Source: Cymbidium sinense (Eukaryota > Streptophyta > Magnoliopsida > Asparagales > Orchidaceae). From it: a stretch of 64,000 nt of DNA. Positions within the stretch are counted from its first letter, which is position 1. Every line of letters starts with the position of its first letter. Under the pieces are notes generated by a model. The model saw only the letters and a program-made list of their open reading frames with translations. It was not told the DNA's origin and ran no database searches. Of this stretch, positions 1-13,100 are shown in pieces. Location: positions 37,980,983 through 38,044,982 of the forward strand of contig CM038223.1 of assembly GCA_021442155.1 (NCBI GenBank), read 5' to 3'. The position numbers and the translations under genes are program-made.

Positions 1-3000
1 ATAGCTAATAAATCCCAAGAAAATCATGGGAGGTAGAAGTCATCCCATTAAATCATCATACCAAATTCAGGATTTTTTGCCCAAGTAATTAAGGCTTAAT
101 TTATCTAATTTAAAAAATATTCAACCCTAGTTAAGCCTTAATCACTGTTCAAAACATAATGGAATTATTTTTATTAAATCCTTCTATGTTTAACTTTTCC
201 AAATGTATTTATTTGCATTTTTTGGATTTTTCTATAATTAGTTATGATTTTATGAAGTTTTAGCCAATTAATTGCATTTTTACACCTTAATTAACCCCTA
301 TTCCCATTGACACCATGTGGACGACTGATGTGGAAGTGCTTTCCATGTGGTGCCATGAAATTGGACACTTAGATGGTTTGATGCAATGCTGACAAGGCAA
401 TGACGGATGCACTTTCATCCCCGCCATCTGATCTAAGATTGTACTGCAGAGATTAGTCTTGCAATTCCTATTAGATTAAATCATATTAAATCTATGGATT
501 AATCATAGTCATCTATTCCAATCATGCGAAATGGACGGTGAATGATTCGTCATCTCCCGAGCGATGGAAGACAAATGCTATCAGCCTTCCTTTGCTCAAT
601 CTAAGCTCGCTGTAGCTCATGGAGGCTAAAGATCGACTCCAAAACATTCAAAGAAGAGATTTAAAGGAGTCTAATGGTGGGATTCACATGAATTGAAAAA
701 AACTTTCACAAAGGACCAAGACCTACGATTTGCCAAAAAAATACCTCACAGGAGCTCAGGACCGGTTGCTAACCGATCGAGGTAGCTTCATGTTGAAGAG
801 ATAAAGCCCTATTGAGAAGCTCATGCCTTGACTCCTCGCTAGTGGCTCTATGAACCAAATACCACCAGAATCCTCATAGGAGTTGGTCTTGGATAGGTCT
901 CCAGTGCTCGAATCGATCAAAAATTGATTCGTTTCTCCTTGCCGGAGCTTGGTGAACATGTGGGTAAAGTTAATTTGAATATGGTATTTTTCGAGTGGAG
1001 TTGGGTGGAGTGGAGGCATAGTTTTATTTTTCTTTGGTGTTGCAGGTGATGGGGAGCTTCAGAAAGGTTAGGGGAATGCTCGGGGAGGTCACCCTAAGTC
1101 AATGATGCTCTTTGTGTGCTTTGAATTGAATAAGGAGGGGTATATCCTCCTCGATGGTGACCTGCTAGATGGACACTCTAGTTTTCTAGTAGTCATTCGG
1201 CTAGCGTAGGTGGTCGAAGACACTAGGGAGTGGCTGAGGTGGCTTGGTTTGAGTAGATGAAGGTCTGGGGAGGGCTACCAAGGATGAGGTGGAGTGTCCT
1301 TAGTTTCCTAGGTCTGCCAATGGAAGGAGGTGGGTTAGCTCACCTCCCTTAACCTATGGCTGAACCAACTAGCTTTTTCTCATGTTAGCCATAGGATCAA
1401 GGGTTCAAACATAGATTTAGGTGGCTAGATGCAAAGGAGGGTGTTTGACCACCCAAAAATAGATTTTGTCTTATGTGGAGAGCTTTCCTAATGGGTAATG
1501 GGTCAACTTGGGTTGGACATGGGTTGGATTTGATTTAAGCTGACCCATGGTGACTCAAGGATGGGTCATGCCAAGTTTGAATAGGTTCGAGTTTGATTTG
1601 GTTGGGTTGGCTCAATTTGACCCATGTAGGCTAAATTGGGCTAGGTTGGGTTAGGTTGACCAATTGGTCAAATTAGGTCAAGCCATGGGTTGAGTCAAGT
1701 TCAAATGAGTATTTGGGATGTTTCTATTCAATTGGTTTGACTTAATTTACCTTAGATTTTAATTTGAATCATATGGGTTCATATGGGTCAAATGAGCTAA
1801 GTTGACCAATTTGGTCAGATTGACCAAATTGGCTTGGTTTGGTGCTAGTTTAGGTTCAATTGAACATTTAAAGATGATTGTAGGTTTTGATTTTAATCAA
1901 TTTAGATTTAGAAATGATTTAGACTAATTTGACCCTTTAGGTCAATTTGGGCTAAATGGGTCAATTGGGTTTAATGGAAGCTTTGATCGTGTTAAATAAT
2001 CAATTTAGATTAAATTTGAGTAATTGGTTGTAATCAATTTGGATTAGAAGTTGATTTGGCCCAATTTAGCCTTTTAGGTCAAATTGGGTCACTTGGGTTA
2101 GGAGGCCAATTGGATTTGGTTTGGCTCAATTGATGGTCAACTCATGTTCAAGGATCAATTTAGAGTTGATATGAATGATTGGTTTTAATTAATTTGAATT
2201 TTGATGGGACTTGGTTTAATTTGGATCATGTAGTCTAATTGGGTCAACTTGATCAAATGACCAAATTAACTTGGTTTAACCTAATTGATTGCAATTGACC
2301 AATCAAGGATGATCAACAATCAATATATGAGGTTTTGGATGGTTTGGTTCAATCTAATTTGGGTTGGATTGGAGTTTAGTTCAAAGGAGTCCTTTAGGTC
2401 ACTTTGGGTCAAGTGAGCCTATTGGGTCAATTGAATAGGTTTTAGGATGAATTAGGTTGAATTGAGTTTGATAATTAATTTAGGATTGATTGATGGCTTT
2501 GATTGCAATTGATTTGGGTTTAATTGAATTTTGGGTCATTTGGACATTTTGGTTCAAATGGGCTAGCTTGGGTCAATTGAATTGATTTTGGTCAATCGGC
2601 TTGATTATAGTTTGATTGTAGATTTTGGAGTGGAGGTTTGAATGGTTTAAGTACTTTTGTGAAAATCAATTGGATTTGGTATGAATAAGAATTTTAGCTA
2701 AGTCCATAAGGTTGGCTTAAGGGATTAAAATGGATTTAGATTATGGGTTTCAATCATTTAGCTTGGAGCTTGGATATTGATTGGAAATCAATTAGTCTTG
2801 GTTGAATTCATTTGAGATTTGGTTTTGGCTAAAGAGGTAGGTATGCATATTTTTTGGGCCATAGGATAGGTAGGCTTCCTTAGATCCTAAGACATAGTCT
2901 AAACCTATGGTAAATTCTCTCAGGTCCTTAGGTTTGGGTTAAGTATTCAGTTAGTCACTAGAAGTATCCTATCACTAAGATAATTCTAGTTTCTAGAAGA

Positions 3001-3055
3001 CTCTTAGATCCAAAATGGGAAGATTTAATCCTCACTCTCGAAAGGAAGGTCAACA
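1..3055 (-). repeat. 3' LTR of the giant Tat element, U3-side part
   Basis: The sequence matches 19084-22111 with small indels, starting at the first base of the window, so the LTR continues to the left. It ends with GGTCAACA at 3048-3055, matching the end of the right LTR. The sequence just beyond (3056-3080) is only weakly purine-rich on the minus strand, with one AGGGG run, so a classical polypurine tract is not obvious. Confidence 0.88.
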
Positions 3056-5289
3056 AAATGACCCCTAATAGGTGTGGTGTAATTGACAAGGCACATCGCA
3101 TGTATTGGCTTTTATCGAGATGATCAACATCGTCCAATATGTTTACAAGCATATGAAGACTATCTATACCTAAACCAAGAAGTAGATAAAATCATGATCT
3201 TAGTGCAATGCAGCTGATCTTATGTCAAGGGCACAAAAGAGTTAAGAAGATTTAGTTTGAATTGGTTTCAAGTTGGCTTCATGTCAAGGACATGAAGGAA
3301 GATCCACTAGGGAATCACTCATGAATTAGATTAGATTTAGGGATTGATTTATTCCAAGGGCATAAAAGAGGGAATCCTCTAAGGATTGAGGTTTGACTAA
3401 ATTTATTTTAATTTGTTTATGAGGAATCCACTGGGTATATAGATTTGATTGAATTTGTTTTAATTTGTTTGATTTTGTTTAATTTATGGAAGGGAGATCC
3501 ACTAGGGACACATGTTTGAATTTGTTTAATTTGATTTGTAGATTTAATTTAATTTTGTGGATTGATTTTGTTTTGGCTCCACTAGGGAAGTTAATTTGGT
3601 TGATTTGAATTGATTTGTTTTGATTTGATTTGATTTAATTTGATTTAATTTGATTTAAATTTGATTTGATTTTAAATAGATCCTATCGATTTACAATAGA
3701 CCTCACTAAGAAGGAGCTATGTAAGTTTAGACCTATCTTAGATTTACCAATCCAAAAGACTAGTCTACCGGATGAAGGGTAGGACTATCCAACTAAGGTT
3801 TCTTAGGTGTGCGGGAAGAAAGTAGGACTTACATCTTCCAAAGTGGAATCAGCCAATGGGGTGACTTATTGGTAGTACAACAAATCAAACCTGATCTAGG
3901 GTGACTACTGGGTGAGTGTCGTTGGGGATCTTATCTCAACTTAAGAGTAGTCAAGATGATTCTAATAGGGAGTTTTGCTGACACTGCCCAAAGATAGGAT
4001 GCCTTCTTAGGAAAAGTTATTGTTGGGGGCATTCTCCTAATCCACAAGAAATTTTGTATTGTTTTGTTTATTTGTTAGCATGGACCCTATTGTGTGTGAG
4101 GGACCACACTAAAAGGAGCCACGGGGGCTTTGGTCTATCTTAGATTTGTTATCCCAAAGGAGAGTCTTCACATCCAAAGTACAACACTTCCAACCATTGG
4201 GATGACTATTAAGAAAGGGGAACTGTTTAATTCGATAGTGACTTAGGTAGTGTCTAGATGGTGTCATAAAGGATGTGATCCAAATATAGTTCCCACATGG
4301 GAGGTGCTGCTAGGGGCGTCATCCATTTCCCTGAAAAGGTAAAGCTTATAGGTATACGGTGGTTGGCTCAAGGAGAAAATGTTGGGACTTACATATGCCT
4401 GAATAGTGTTATCCACGGGTGTTGCTATTAACAGCGAACAAATATAAGGTTCTCATTGGTGTGCAACGATCAATTTAGGTTGGAGACTTACATCTTCCAA
4501 AGTAGAACTGATCATCCCGACAGTCTGTCATCGGCTAGAGAGCTACTATCCAACTTAGGGCGACTACCAAATGGGGAGTCACCAAGAAGAACTGGACCCA
4601 AACTTGAAGTAGTCAGGAGGAAAGGAGCCACTAGGGGTCATACTCTAATCCTCAAAGATATACTCAACCCAGTAAGTGTATGGTGGCTAGTTCAAGAAGA
4701 AAGCATGGGAACTTACATCTTCTTAAATAAAGCCATCATCAAGGTAGCTTATCGATCATGCAATAAGACATACCACACTAACAGGGCCCTCATTGATGTG
4801 CAGTGGTTAAGCCAGGAAGAAAGCATGGGGACTTACATGTTCCTGAGCAAGAGAGCATTTGGGAGACATACTAGCTATGTAGTGGATCAAACTTGACCTA
4901 GAACAGCTACTAAGTGAGGGCCATTAGGGGAATTATCTCAACTCAAAGTAGCCCGATATTAAAGATTTGTGTTTGTTTTATTTATGTTCATGTGTAATTT
5001 TGTGTTTGTGTCATGTTAATGATGGATAGGATGCTGCTTGGGTTCTCTTACATCTAACTTAGTTGTACTACTTGAAATAGGATATCTATTAGGTTCTCTT
5101 ACACCTAACTTAGTTATACTAATCAAAATAGGATGCCTCTCAAGTTTTCATACACCTATCCTAATAGCACGGAGATCCGACAAGCATAAAGTTTTCAATT
5201 TGGAGAGAAATTTTGATTGAAATAAAATTTTTTTTATGGGAAAAAAGTCTTAAACATCATTTTATGGATAATATTTTTTTAGGTAGAGC
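3056..5289 (-). other. Non-coding 3' region of the Tat element between integrase and 3' LTR
   Basis: About 2.2 kb with no pol domain on the minus strand. The part near 3290-3670 has recurring GATCCACTAGGGA-like strings and a low-complexity run of GATTTGATTT/GATTTAATTT units (about 3440-3670). The part from 3800 to 4900 has longer degenerate repeats, annotated separately. A long, repeat-rich 3' untranslated region is known in the Tat lineage. An open frame runs on the opposite strand at 4456-4896. Confidence 0.7.
3800..4900. repeat. Degenerate repeat array in the Tat 3' region
   Basis: The core GGACTTACATCTTCC, with changes, recurs at about 3825, 4388, 4483, 4708 and 4828. The best pair is the block beginning CAAGAAGAAAGCATGGG near 4693 and its copy near 4813, 120 bases apart. 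A third related block starts near 4361. The units sit inside sequence resembling fragments of one longer repeat with variable spacing. Confidence 0.65.
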
Positions 5290-6640
5290 CCATTGATTGG
5301 AAGCATCAGACGCTCTCCTTAATGGTTAATGAGTTGGTAGGATCCACCTTAATAGGCCTTCTTTATGATAAAAGGGCTTTTAAGTATGTTCAAACTTGCC
5401 TCCCATGTTGTAACGTGCAATTATTGGTCTCCTTATAACTAAAACAAGCTCTCCTACTTGAAAAGCTCTAGGATAGACCAACTCTTTATGAGCTTAAATC
5501 ATTTTTTCTTTGTATAACTTGAGGTTTTGGCATGCTCGCAAGTGTTTCTCCTCCAAACTTTTGAGTTCTTCTAACAGCAACCTAGCGCTCTACTCTGTTA
5601 TGATTTTGCTATCCATAGCTATCCTTAGTGAAGGGAGTTGGACTTCTAATAGTAGAACAGCTTCAGATCCATACACTAAGTAGAAAGGGGTAGATTGAGT
5701 TGAAGTTTTGTAGGTGGTGTGGTAGGCTAATAAGGCTTCAACCAACTACTCATGCCACTATAATTTGTTGTTGCTGATTGTCTTTTTGAGTATCTGGATG
5801 AGAGTTTTGTTGAAGGCTTCTGCTAAACCATTTGCTCATGTTTAATAGATGGTAGAGTATCTCTAATCTATGTTGTATCTCTAGGCGAAGTATTGATTTT
5901 GGTGCTCATGACTGCAATACCATTATCAGATATAATTCAATGGGTACCCTAAATCTATACACGATATCATTCCTTAAAAAACTGGAGCACATGGTGAGCT
6001 TTGACCTCCCTAAGAAAAATTACCTCTACCCAGTTGGAAAAGTAGTCAGTGGTAGCAAGGATAAACTAGTAATCCTTGGAAGAAGGAGGATCAATTGGAC
6101 CCACTATGTTAGTACCTCAACACTCGAATGGCCATGAGGCTAAAGCTGGATGAAGAATGTTGGGTGGCTAGTGTAGAACCACTCCGTATACTTGGCATTG
6201 GTGGTATTGCCTGGATACATCCACGCAATCAGTGATCATCGTTGTCCAATAATACCAATGTTTTTTGATTTTGGCTTTCATCTTGGGGCCGAATTGGTGA
6301 GCTCTGCATAGTGCTGAATGAACCTCGATCATGATCTTGTGGGCTTCATGCTTAACAAAACAATATAGCCACAAATGATCAAAGGACTGTTGGTATAAGA
6401 CACCATCCATGAGAGCATAAGAGTGTTCTCTATGTTTTATTTGATGTGATTGGGACTTCTCTTGAAATAGTTTTCCTTTATTGAAGTAATTAATGAATGG
6501 TTGCCTCCAATCCAACTCTTCATCCTTTTTGGCAACGGCAACCTCCCCTTCAAGAGAGTATATTTTGTTGTGTTTAGTATCAATAAGAGACATGACTTGC
6601 CTATTGTGGACCTCTATTGATATAGACTCATCTTCCGGAC
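5290..6640 (-). pseudogene. Tat-element integrase (broken)
   Basis: Integrase inserts the cDNA of the element into host DNA. A 159-codon open stretch at 6168-6647 holds the connection region (DWRQPFINYFNKGKL), then the N-terminal HHCC zinc finger: H and H around VHSALCRAH and C..C in HQCQ, with YYW between. Further left in shifting frames are the late core and C-terminal parts: an AEAFNKT stretch near 5820-5840, a WHE / LLAYHTTYKT block near 5720-5770, then PRAFQVGELVL and a YNMGGKFE stretch near 5390-5450. Stops and frameshifts interrupt it. The type matches Tat/Ogre integrases. No chromodomain is seen at the end. Confidence 0.85.
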
Positions 6641-7090
6641 AAGCCAACTCCTTGGCAAGCTTGGTTAAGGTATCCGCTATAGCATTTTTTTTTCAAGGGA
6701 ACTTATAGATTGTATCCTCTGGGATTTGAGCTAAAAACTCCATGGTGTACTTATGATAGTGATGGAGTATGGGCTTTAGAACCTTATAGGACCTAGCAAT
6801 TTGGTTAACAACTAGTTGAGATTCCACAAAGATGTTGATGTTCTAGATGCCTATCAAAATGGCTAACTCCAGATCGATAATCAGAGCATCATATTTGGCT
6901 TCATTTTTGGTGCAATGATCAAAAAGATTGAGAATCTCATCATATCATGGTATGGAGTAAGGAGAACTATTCCTACCCTTGCCTTTCCTGGAAGAGTAGA
7001 TTGTAGTTCTTCTCCCCTTTGAGAAGAAGCCATACCATCAAAATACATCTCCCAATAATGAATATTGGTATCCTCTAAGTTCATGATTTT
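6640..7090 (-). pseudogene. Second (archaeal-type) RNase H of the Tat element
   Basis: RNase H removes the RNA template during reverse transcription. The reading from 7084 gives WEMYFDG (first catalytic Asp), then GKARVGIVLLTP. A frame change leads to TKNEAKYDALI (the Glu motif, about 6880-6910), then VESQLVVNQI and HKYTMEF, and finally NAIADTLTKLAKELA (the last Asp, about 6640-6670). The motif set D..E..D is therefore readable but split between frames. A domain of this type after the normal RT-linked RNase H is a known mark of the Tat lineage. Confidence 0.8.
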
Positions 7091-7252
7091 TTCATTGGGG
7101 AGATCATCACTAAGAGAGTCAGAAGTGGTGTGTTGCTAATCCATGAGTGACTTATCATTTCCTTTGCACAAAGTACAAAGTGATATCAAACTACAACAAA
7201 ATCATGGCAAACATGCCAACAGTCCAGATAGCGTCGGGCGTGTCATGAGATA

Positions 7253-8531
7253 TTATAGTGGATTAATTCTAGAAATTAAGTTTATTTTATGAGAAAGCAT
7301 ATAATGCCATAGATTTTGGGATAAAAAGATTAAAGCTAGGAAATGGTTCTCAATTGGTGGATAGTTTACTTCAGTAGGATTAGGCGTAAGATAGTAGGCG
7401 TGTTCTCTTTCCTTCATCATTGGCTTGGGCCAACAAAGCCAAAGGGTCATCTAAATGCAAAGGATGAGAGTCTTGCATAGGATAGGGGTGGCTAGAACTG
7501 GCGACGTCATGAGATACTGCTTGATGTTCTCGAAGGCATGTTGGCACCAATCATCCCACTTGAACTTGGCATCCTTCTTGACCAGTGCTAAAAATAGTTG
7601 CATCTACCTTATAGGTTGGATATAAAGCATCTTAGATATGCCAACCACCCTTGGAATGATCTAAGTTGAGTTAGACTTTTAGGGGGTGGCATTTTTAATA
7701 TCACTTTAATCTTCTCGAGGTTGATTTTGATTCTGCAGGTAACCCAAGAAATTTCTCTGAAGCTACTTCGACTGCACACTTTAGAGGATTTATTTGAGGT
7801 TACATTATCTTAGCTGCTCAAAAACTACTCTCAAATCAAAGAGATGGTCTTCCTTTTCTTTTTTACTTTTGACCATGATATCATCGACGTAATATTGGAC
7901 TTGGTGATGAATGAGTTCATCGAAGATTCATGTCATGACCTAGATGCATATGGCACAGGCATTTTTATGGCCGAAAGTTATGAACTTATAGCAATAAATT
8001 TCAATCAGAGTTCTAAAGGAAATATTATTCTCATCTTCATGGGCCATATTTATTTTATTATATCTAGATGAACCATCCATGAAATAGAAAATTATATGAG
8101 ATGAGGTAATGTTCACCATCAGTTTTGATATTGGTAGTGGAAATTCATCATTTAGACATGCCTTATTAAGATCCCTAAAATTGACACATATGAATTTGAC
8201 CACTCTTTTTCTTAACAAGGACCGCGCTAACCAACCAAGTAGGAAATTTTTCCTCATGGATGAAATCAACATTGATCTATTTCTTGACTTTAGAAATGAC
8301 CTATTGTTCAATGTCTAATCGCATGCATCTAGGAGCTTGCTTAATAGGGTTATCATCGGGTTGTATCACTAGCTTATAGGCCACTACGTCAGGAGCCAAT
8401 CTAAGTATTTCTTCATAACTCCATGCAAAGCAGTCCTTAAACTTAGTGAGTAGCCTATCAAAGCCACTGGTTTTAGTTTCATTCAACCAAGAACTGATGT
8501 ACCTCAGGCGTGGATCTTCTTTAGTTCCCAA
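7253..8531 (-). pseudogene. Tat-element reverse transcriptase and RT-linked RNase H
   Basis: This copies the element RNA into DNA. From the right, an open stretch at 8531-8301 gives LLTKFKDCFAWSYEE, typical of the gypsy RT entry. The stretch 8311-7940 gives VNFRDLNKACLNDEFPLP and FMDGSSRYNKI. The catalytic YVDD box is intact in YYVDDIMVKSK (codons at 7880-7891). Downstream, EKIKVILKMPPPKS and the LRSFQGWLAYL region follow in other frames. The first RNase H ends around 7300 with LWHYMLSHKINLISRINPL. At least one frameshift lies between the YVDD box and the 123-codon open stretch, so no full-length protein can be made. Confidence 0.88.
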
Positions 8532-9756
8532 ATTGATTTCTTTGAGTTCATCGATAATTGATTTAATTTCTTCTTCAAATTTGCGTGGTGTATATTTAAC
8601 TTATAAATCATTTGGATCATCTAAAGTTTCTAAGCACACCTTCTTGTAAGAGTTGATTTGATTTAAGAAGAACCAATAAGATTCTAAATGATTGGTGATG
8701 ACCAAGCAGTAATCATCATCATTGATTGGGCCTATTGTACCGAACCCTAGTCATGGTCTTGATTGAAAATTCTTGCATTTGTTGTTCCATAGCCTTTCAA
8801 ACTATTTTGACCTATGCTTAGACTATGCATGTAGTATTAAACCTTTCTTTACTAAGTTAAGAACACAAAGAGAGTACCAATCAAAAGGTAATTCTATTAA
8901 TTATTTATATGAATCATCCTCAAGTTCTACATCAACTTCTTAACTTGAGGATGATGCTCCAAGATAAAACCTCTAAATCTTCATGGTTGCTCATGATTTA
9001 GGGGCCTCCTTAACTACTAAGCCCTCAATTTTTTCTAAGAAAAGTGGGGTTAGAGCTAAGGTTCCTAACTGATGCTTAACAGTTTCACATAATGAGAACT
9101 TGAATACACTTATGCTTTGCTCGGGAATCCAATCTTCATCACTATCTAGCTCGAGTGTCACCTCCAATGGGATCTGTTATCATGAAGAGCTGGCTAGTGT
9201 GCTAACCACATAAGACTCATCATCTGAACTAGATTCTAAGTCTATGTGGATAGCGTACTCTTGGTATTTAGGATAATCTCTTGGTGGTGGTAGTATGGAG
9301 GTCTTGGGACTCTCTGACTTGCCTCTTCCTCATGGAGGTGGTCATCCTCTTGTTCAAATGGATGAACTATGGGTGAAATCTAATCTCAGGCTCCACTTCC
9401 TCCCTAATGTCTTCTTCTCATTCCCTTCTTTTACTTTTTCAATTTCTTTTTTCATTTCTTTTTTTTCTCTTTCTTTTTCTTTTTCTTTTACATTGGGATT
9501 TTGACTAAATTCATGAGAATAGATATTTAATTTCTTAGGGAGGTAGTAGGCCGCATCTTCATATATCTTGACCTTATGAACTATAAAAAGCTTGAGATCT
9601 CCTTTGACACAGCATTCGATTCCACCTTTTAGGAACTACATGCATTGATGTAAAGAGTATAGAACCATATTATTGTTATGTATCCATAGTCTCTCAAGCA
9701 AAGCATTGAAAAATGTATCTGAGTTTATTATAAGAAATTTGGCTTTTGTCTTCCAA
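8532..9756 (-). other. Protease-RT linker of the Tat element
   Basis: Minus-strand pol linker sequence with no domain I can name. It contains a polypyrimidine-rich stretch on the plus strand at about 9418-9490 (TTTTC/TTTCT runs), which reads as a Lys/Glu-rich segment on the minus strand. Short open stretches here on either strand look like chance frames. Confidence 0.45.
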
Positions 9757-10119
9757 TCATCTATCTAAGGGTAATGCTATAGAGCTTAAGGCTCTCTTGC
9801 CTTCTTCATTGAATCCTTTCACCAACATCCTCTCTATTTGGAGTTTAGAGATGTCAATTCTCAAGTAGGCAAGGGTTCTTAAACTCATAATGTTGATTGA
9901 TGCACCCAGATCAACTAGAACTCTAGATAGCCTGAATCTACCAACATCCACTATAATGTAGAGGGGACGGTTGTGCTCGATCATTCTTAGAAGTAGGTCT
10001 TCATCTATGAATGTAACTCCTAGGATCTCCTTCAAATAGTGTGCTTCCTCTCTAGTAGTGGTCAGCTGAGCTGAGGATATCTCTAGATTAAGCAATGCTT
10101 TGATTAGAGATTCCCTCAT
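9757..10119 (-). pseudogene. Tat-element aspartic protease region
   Basis: A 120-codon open stretch on the minus strand. It contains SRVLVDLGASINIMSLRTL, the position of the retroelement aspartic protease active site (normally D-S/T/N-G). Here it reads D-L-G, so the flap-side residue after Asp is non-standard while the catalytic Asp is kept. The preceding MIEHNRPLYI and the following MLVKGFNEEGKRALSSIALPL match the layout of Tat/Ogre proteases. The protease would cut the gag-pol polyprotein. The open frame is short and flanked by stops. Confidence 0.75.
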
Positions 10120-10149
10120 CTCTTTGGATAATACATGGGCATCATATAT

Positions 10150-13100
10150 GCTTAACTTAGTTGGTATCTTTTAACGATGAGTGAGGATATTGTAATCAAC
10201 TTTGGGCTAGTCTTCCATAAGCATATCCATAGGTGGAGCATCTTGTGGAGGGGCTATCTACTCATAGAAACCAATGACCTGTTTACCCTTATCCTGAGGT
10301 AGGAGGTTGACTTCAGTGACTTCTTATGAGGAGCTTGTGGAAAGCTCTACCTACTCATCGAGTATATATATAGCTTCTCCTAAAAGATCCTTGGAGTCAA
10401 TTGACTCTAAGTCAATCTCAAGAGGTGAACCCGAATGATTAAGAAAAGAAAAATCCATTTTTGAATTGGAGTGGGATTGATCAGAATTACTTGAATTATT
10501 ATTATTTTAACTTGGAGAGCTTTCTATAGGAATAAATTCAATAAGATCATTAGAGGAAGCAAATATGTAAGTGGAATCAAATTTTTTTCATTAATTTCTT
10601 TAATTTTGGAGGAGGTATATAGTAAAAATCAAGTAAAGTGGGATGAGGGGTTTGGTGCCCTCATCCCCTGATACAATGCTCCTGCTAGAGGTGGAGGAGC
10701 AAGTAGAGGTGATAGTAGTGGCAATGGTGGAAGGAGTGCTAGACTTAAATGGTGGTTGCGCTATGGATCTATCTCAGGCAAGTGAGATAGGTATTTTCTG
10801 GGCTTCCACCTCCCCGTTGTCCTCATAAAACCTTCATTGGTGTTAGAGGTTTGAGTTGATTCAGGCACCTCCAAAGAAATTTTCTTGATTTTAGAAAATA
10901 TTTTTTAAAGGTACGGGATAAGAAAATATCTCAACCTTCTTTTATCTTAAGAGGATCAAAAGTATCCCGAAGGATTACTCTACTAGAATTGGATGGTTAT
11001 TCTACTAAGTATTCTTTAAGGATTATTATAGCTCCTAACTTGTAGCTACACTCAAGCCAATCCTTAAAGGTAATGCAATTCTCTAAGATGTGGCCTAATA
11101 TATGGTGGTAGGGGCAGTAGCTAGGATCATCACTCCTGTCCACTTCCTTCAGCTTCGTATGCTCGGGTAGCTAAAAATCAGGCTTTTTGCTTATTTTTTC
11201 AGCAATAATAGGTAGAAAATAGCTATAGGTAGTGGATACTGGTACCGCTACTGAGTAGGATGTTGTGTTGGTGATGGTGGCCATTGTGGTGGTTGAGGTA
11301 GTGGAAGAGGAGGTAGTAATAAAGGCTGCTGGAATCTGGGCCTCTCAAATTGAACTCTCACTAATTGCTTCCCTTTATTAACTTTCATGACTATCTCAGG
11401 CTTCTTTTTCGAACCCTTTGAGGCTTTTGCTTAGATGACTAGTCTAAAAAGGGTAACAATTTGGCTTCCTCTTATAGGTTAGCTGCCTTGCTAATTAGCT
11501 CCTTAAATGTATTTATGGTGAATCCCTTAAGAATGAAGGCAACCAGGCCATGGAAATTCTTGAGAAGAATCTCAATGGCATGCTTCTCTTGCAATAATGG
11601 TTCACATTTAATACTCAGGTTGTACCATCTAATAATGAAATCAATAAGGGACTCATTTGGCTTTTGCTTTTCTATAACAAGGTACCCTACAGTTACCCTT
11701 TCCTAAGCTTCTGCAAATCTCTTGATGAAGAGATGGTCTAACTCAACAAAAGTCTTCACTGAACCATTAGGTAATTCAGCATACTAATCAAATACTACCC
11801 TTGATAGGCTACTAACAAATAAATGAAAAAGAAGTGTTTCACTGCCATCGACATTGCAACAACTGGCCCTAAATGTGTATATGTTGCCTTGGGTTCCCAC
11901 TGCCATCAAAAATCTTGATGGATGGTGGCACAAAACCCTTCGGGTATTGAACTACATCAAATTCCTCTAGGTAGGGTCTACCCTTTTGGAATAGATGAGC
12001 TCCCCTGGGCTTGCGCTAATGCCTCCTTCACCTGTTGCTCCATCATTTTTAATGTCATTTTCTTGCACAGAGGTACTATAGGTGACCTTCCTATGCAAGC
12101 TATTGGTGTCATCATCCATGGGAGTGCACTTATGATGATCTAGGGTATGTACTAGCTCAGGTCGTTTGACCTCCATGGGGGATGGTTGTGAAACTGGGGT
12201 TTGGTTCTGCAAGGCTAAAACTACTGCCATCAAGTCCTGTACTCTTCCCTCCATCCTTTCTATCTGATCATCCTTCTACTTGATTTGTTAGAGGAGGTGT
12301 TGAGTTCAGCTCGATACCTCTCTCTCCTCAACTACAACACTTTCCTGGCTAGGGTATTCTATATGCAGGGATCCTCGGGTATCAGGTCATCTACCATGTC
12401 ATCCTCATTAGCATCAAACTATAACATACCCTCCTCCTAGTCAGACTGATCATCCCCAACTATCTACCTCACCATGACATAATAGTCCTCTAATATGTCA
12501 TCTAAAGAATAATCATCTACTCGACTTTGCTCTACTAGAACCTAGGTGATGGTGACTCTTGGTGGCTAGTAAAGTTATACTTGCTCTCTAGGTGGAGTAA
12601 TCTCCTTGATTGGTTTAACTAACATCAGGGCTACCTTAGTATCCTTTCCCTTCTCCTCCTCCAACTACTGTGGTGGAGTGACCATGACACTCTTGGGCCA
12701 CCACTCCTTCTTCACCACTATTGGGATGGAAGGTCAGTAGGGAGCTTGACCTTACCTCAATGGGTGAAGTAGATGGAGTGGGATCCTTGGGTAGTAGTTG
12801 GATCACCAAAAGAGAAGCTCTCTCTCCAAATGGGGGCTTGTAAAACTTAGTTGGGACTATAGATGGTGGAACCTAGACTTGTGAAGGTGGACGACGAGTG
12901 GAGTGGTGTAAAGGTGGGGGCACTGCCTGCCTCTCCGTCGAAGATCTCCTTATGTGACTGGTGGAACTGATAAGAAGAATGCAGTCAAAATGATCAACTT
13001 AGTCATCTCGTTGATCAGGAAAATCCATCAAAGCAAAGGTCATCGACTGCCTGGAGAACCTCCTCCTCTCTCTCTCTTGCCTGCTTGGGTAGCTACCTTA

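Noticed and set aside
8109..8318. Plus-strand frames across the RT region (also 7844-8071, 8446-8649)
   Set aside because: Shadows of the minus-strand reverse transcriptase, which carries the recognised motifs.
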